DNA of 64,000 nt from Heliopora coerulea (taxonomy: Eukaryota; Cnidaria; Anthozoa; Scleralcyonacea; Helioporidae), in the NCBI GenBank assembly GCA_030142905.1, contig JASJOG010000440.1, forward strand, positions 1 through 64,000. The letters are read 5' to 3'. The translations under genes and the position numbers were made by a program. Under the pieces are notes generated by a model. It had not been told where the DNA came from and searched no databases. It was given only the letters and a program-made list of their open reading frames with translations. Numbering within the stretch: position 1 is the first letter of the stretch; each line of letters starts with the position of its first letter. This document shows, piece after piece, positions 61,489-64,000 of the stretch.

Positions 61489-62110
61489 CCGACAATAAGT
61501 TGTTCGACGGTCGTCAAAAGATATCGTAAAAGATGGGATTACACCCAAAAGTAGAGGAATTGGAGAAGAATAGAAGAGGTGCAACTCGCAGCATTTCTGA
61601 CGAAGGGACAAAGAACCTCAGTAGCGAAGGAAAGAAGGCAGGAAGAACGACGTAATCACTAGAGAAAAAAGAAGTTACATGGTAAATTTCTTAGAGGCAC
61701 AAAAGGTACAAGAAGTATTGAGTCATGGCGGTGGATAAAGGAAGGATTTCAGAAGAAGAAAATTGAGGGTTTGATATTTGCTGCGTAAGATCAGGCCGTC
61801 AGAACCAAGTGGATGAAGAACATGGATGGTCAAGAGATATGTGAAAAATGTAGACTTTGAGGAGAGAGGGATGAATCGATAGCCCACCTGATACTTAAAG
61901 TCAAAAAAATTGCTCGAAAGGAATTCCAAGAACCTCACGATATTGAAGAAAGAAGTAAGCACCTAGGTTTGTTTCAGAAGGCCCGGTTGATAGGGGATGT
62001 CAACCATAAGCCGAATAGTGCGATAAAAAATGAGAGGGTGAAGATTCTGTAAATGAGAAATCAGATATGTAGGCAAGGATTAAAGAGCCTGAAAGAAGTA
62101 GGTGGGGCCA
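61489..62110 (+). pseudogene. R2-like LINE 3' end, copy d
   Basis: Decayed counterpart of 20,491-21,290, starting at the same point (ATCTCC.ACAA..AGTTG.TCGA.GGTC) and keeping the knuckle region with more damage. Two copies sharing the same 5' end point may mark a preferred truncation or the start of the repeat. Confidence 0.65.
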
Positions 62111-62834
62111 GATGAGCTAATATTTAGCTGTTTTTGACTTTGTGAGAAGATATCTTCCAAACAAATGCTCGTTAAAAGGTAAAAACTGTTTGAAAAGTGC
62201 AAGCGGCCTTCTGCTAACCAAGTTAAAAAATATCAAAGTCTTATGAACAGTGCTATATGCTGCAGAGGCATTAATACCCAGGACTCTGACTGGCATTTTT
62301 AGTGGGGCAAAATGGGCCAGTCAATCTACATATTAGATAAAGAGAGGATTTTCAATAAATTACTCAAGTTTTGAATTTGTGGACTGCATAACTTAGTGTG
62401 GAATGGAAATTATATAAATAAAGACCGTTTCTTTTATGAAATTATACCCTCATACTTAAAAATTCTCCGTTAGGAGGTACAAAGTTTGAAAAGTTAACAA
62501 TGAGAGAAAATAGGAATTTCGATGGAATCAGTGGGGTTATGGACTAAGGTCAGGGTAAGAGCAACTCCTAAGGGCCCCAGACCTCAAAAGGGCCCCCGAT
62601 GAATTTATGATGACGTCACGACTTTAAAATTTAGATTAATTAGAAGAAATGATATCCTATGCTTCCTATCACACAATAAATCAAGGGAGTAATTTTCACT
62701 AACATTTTATTCACAATGATATTCGTATTTCTTCTGTTGCTGCCATTTTAAATAATGCGGTATATGTCATAAGTGTATCTCAGGCGCAAATTCCCCGGCC
62801 GACCTCTGGTCAGCGGTTTTTGACTAGGTATTTT
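62111..62834. other. Intergenic, no gene seen
   Basis: Contains a GGGCCCCAGACCTCAAAAGG / GGCCCCCG segment at about 62,571-62,600, otherwise no recognisable feature. Confidence 0.45.
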
Positions 62835-63015
62835 ATTCTTAATAAGCACGCTCCCAAGCTGTTCTCTCTGAAAAACTTTTTGGGTCCTTGACGGGAATCG
62901 AACCCGTAACCTTCTGATTGCCGGTGAGACGCACAGAAGATTACGAGTTCGATTCCCGTCAGGGACTCAGAAAGTTTTTCTGGGAGAACAGCTTGAGAGC
63001 GTGCGTACTAAGAAT
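62835..63015. repeat. Inverted pair of tRNA-derived SINE fragments (~82-bp arms)
   Basis: The left arm 62,835-62,916 and right arm 62,934-63,015 are about 90 % inverse-identical around a 17-bp spacer. Each arm contains a pol III box B (GTTCGATTCCCGT) and the tail TTTTTC.G.GAGAACAGCTT, related to the SINE at 7,262-7,380. Box A is missing from both. Confidence 0.8.
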
Positions 63016-63357
63016 ATAATTACCAAACTACCACAATCACATCATAGGTATTTTATGTTCAAAGAACACGACGATCATAACGTTCGGCGGATGTTTGTTT
63101 TGCTAGGAAGTCAGTTTGGTTATGGTAATTTCGCTGTTAATACAATTTCAATCAATTTTACTTATTTGTGATTGGCTAATCACATCGAAATTTACTTTTA
63201 ATTTTTATTACTAGTGGTATTTAGTTACTGACGTCAGCGATGTTGTTTCTCGAGCTTTTACAGACGGTAAAGCAAATATTTGGCAAAACACGCGTGCTAT
63301 TTTTCACTAATTCTTCTCGAACCGTGTTATTTCCTATACTAATTTATGGCCTAAAAT
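63016..63357. other. Intergenic, possibly 5' flank of the transposase fragment
   Basis: No feature recognised. Confidence 0.4.
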
Positions 63358-64000
63358 TTAAAACGAAAGTATAATTCTGGTCCATTTAAAAGAGCAGAGA
63401 AAAATCGTAGGATCGAAGCTGCCACATCAAGTACGAGAAACATATCGTCTTTTCTTCAGACTGAGAAGAAAGATGAATTAACAATTTGTCAAGGTGATAC
63501 TCGGCTTCAAGGTGATTGTCCTGCCTCCTCGAGTCACAGTGAAGGCAACGAAGATTAAGGGAAGCAAAATCCTGAAATATCTAAAAATAATAGACGGAGT
63601 AAAGAGAAAGAAACAGCAGAAAAAGAAGAGAGCATTGCGCTATTTAACGAAGAGAACATTGTCACTGCACCAGTACCAGAAAATGGTGTTGCTATCAGCC
63701 ATTCAAGTGATCCATCTTCAGGATTGAATTCTGTTAGTGAAAGATCTCAGTTTGATTTTGATTCGTCGAGACGTTATCCAGCAGACCACGGGCCACTTTT
63801 GCGAGACAACAAATGACGCTTCTTTAAAAATGGAGATTTTAAACCACGGACCATGTAGACCATCTGGCCCTTTTGAATTTAGAGATGAAGCAGGAATATT
63901 GGTCACTAATTTCCATGCCAGGTATTACAACAAATTTGTCGATAATATTTCAGTTCCAAGAGGCTTGCTTTGTTATTCCAACGAACTGAAAAAACCATAC
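63358..64000 (+). pseudogene. ZMYM/hAT-like transposase N-terminus, runs off the window
   Basis: The frame from 63,358 begins KRKYNSGPFKRAEKNRRIE and passes a Glu/Lys-rich linker. It has TAA at ~63,556 and TGA at ~63,814. A frame change near 63,830 leads into the TTF/ZMYM-type zinc-finger region: ILNHGPCRPSGPFEF, FHARYYNKFVDN, LLCYSNELKKPY. The KRKY.SG start and the GPC.P..PF block are typical of hAT-derived ZMYM5-like transposases. The catalytic region lies beyond the window. Confidence 0.65.

Overview
The window looks like nuclear DNA of an invertebrate animal, most like a cnidarian or another early-branching metazoan. It is AT-rich, with no bacterial operons. It is packed with eukaryotic mobile elements: Polinton/Maverick viruses, R2-like and CR1/L2-like LINEs, a Penelope-like element, hAT, pogo and PIF/Harbinger DNA transposons, and a tRNA-derived SINE. 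Short stretches of TTAGGG-type repeat also occur. The species assignment is inference. Almost nothing here is host coding sequence; the best host candidate is a death-domain terminal exon present twice.

Layout. 1-7,200: a decayed Polinton-like element (element A), with small virion or accessory genes on + and a broken protein-primed DNA polymerase B on -. 7,260-22,700: host intergenic DNA with nested repeats (SINE; LINE remnants; a Penelope-like GIY-YIG fragment inside a LINE; Harbinger-type and other MITEs; a broken hAT transposase; several R2-like LINE 3' ends in series). 22,765-33,029: copy 1 of a ~10.3-kb block holding LINE pieces, a pogo transposase, the death-domain exon and a hAT MITE. 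33,030-48,110: a much better preserved Polinton (element B) missing both tips. 48,111-58,435: copy 2 of the 10.3-kb block in the same orientation. 58,436-64,000: host DNA with a degenerate telomere-like array, a hairpin-rich patch, another R2-like LINE 3' end, an inverted SINE pair and the start of a ZMYM/hAT-like transposase.

Element B carries a virus-like gene set. A leftward block encodes DNA polymerase B, five or six small proteins, two phage-tail-fibre-like/LamG-like proteins, a penton-like protein and two other probable virion proteins. A rightward block encodes integrase, an acidic/basic protein, a membrane-active-looking protein, the double-jelly-roll major capsid protein and the packaging ATPase. 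The two blocks diverge from only 21 bp. The capsid-maturation protease and terminal inverted repeats are absent, presumably lost with the tips.

Four patterns are not explained by the gene list. (1) A motif TATAAATAAATG or TATAAAATAAATG sits directly on the start codon of at least eight genes across both elements. (2) A tandem array rich in GTTTTACTTA lies upstream of the same gene in both elements. (3) GC-rich mini-hairpins (4-6 bp stems, 2-4 nt loops) are sprinkled through the AT-rich elements, including in-frame insertions in polymerase and virion genes. (4) The 10.3-kb direct duplication abuts element B at both ends, and its two copies change abruptly from near identity to roughly 8-12 % divergence.
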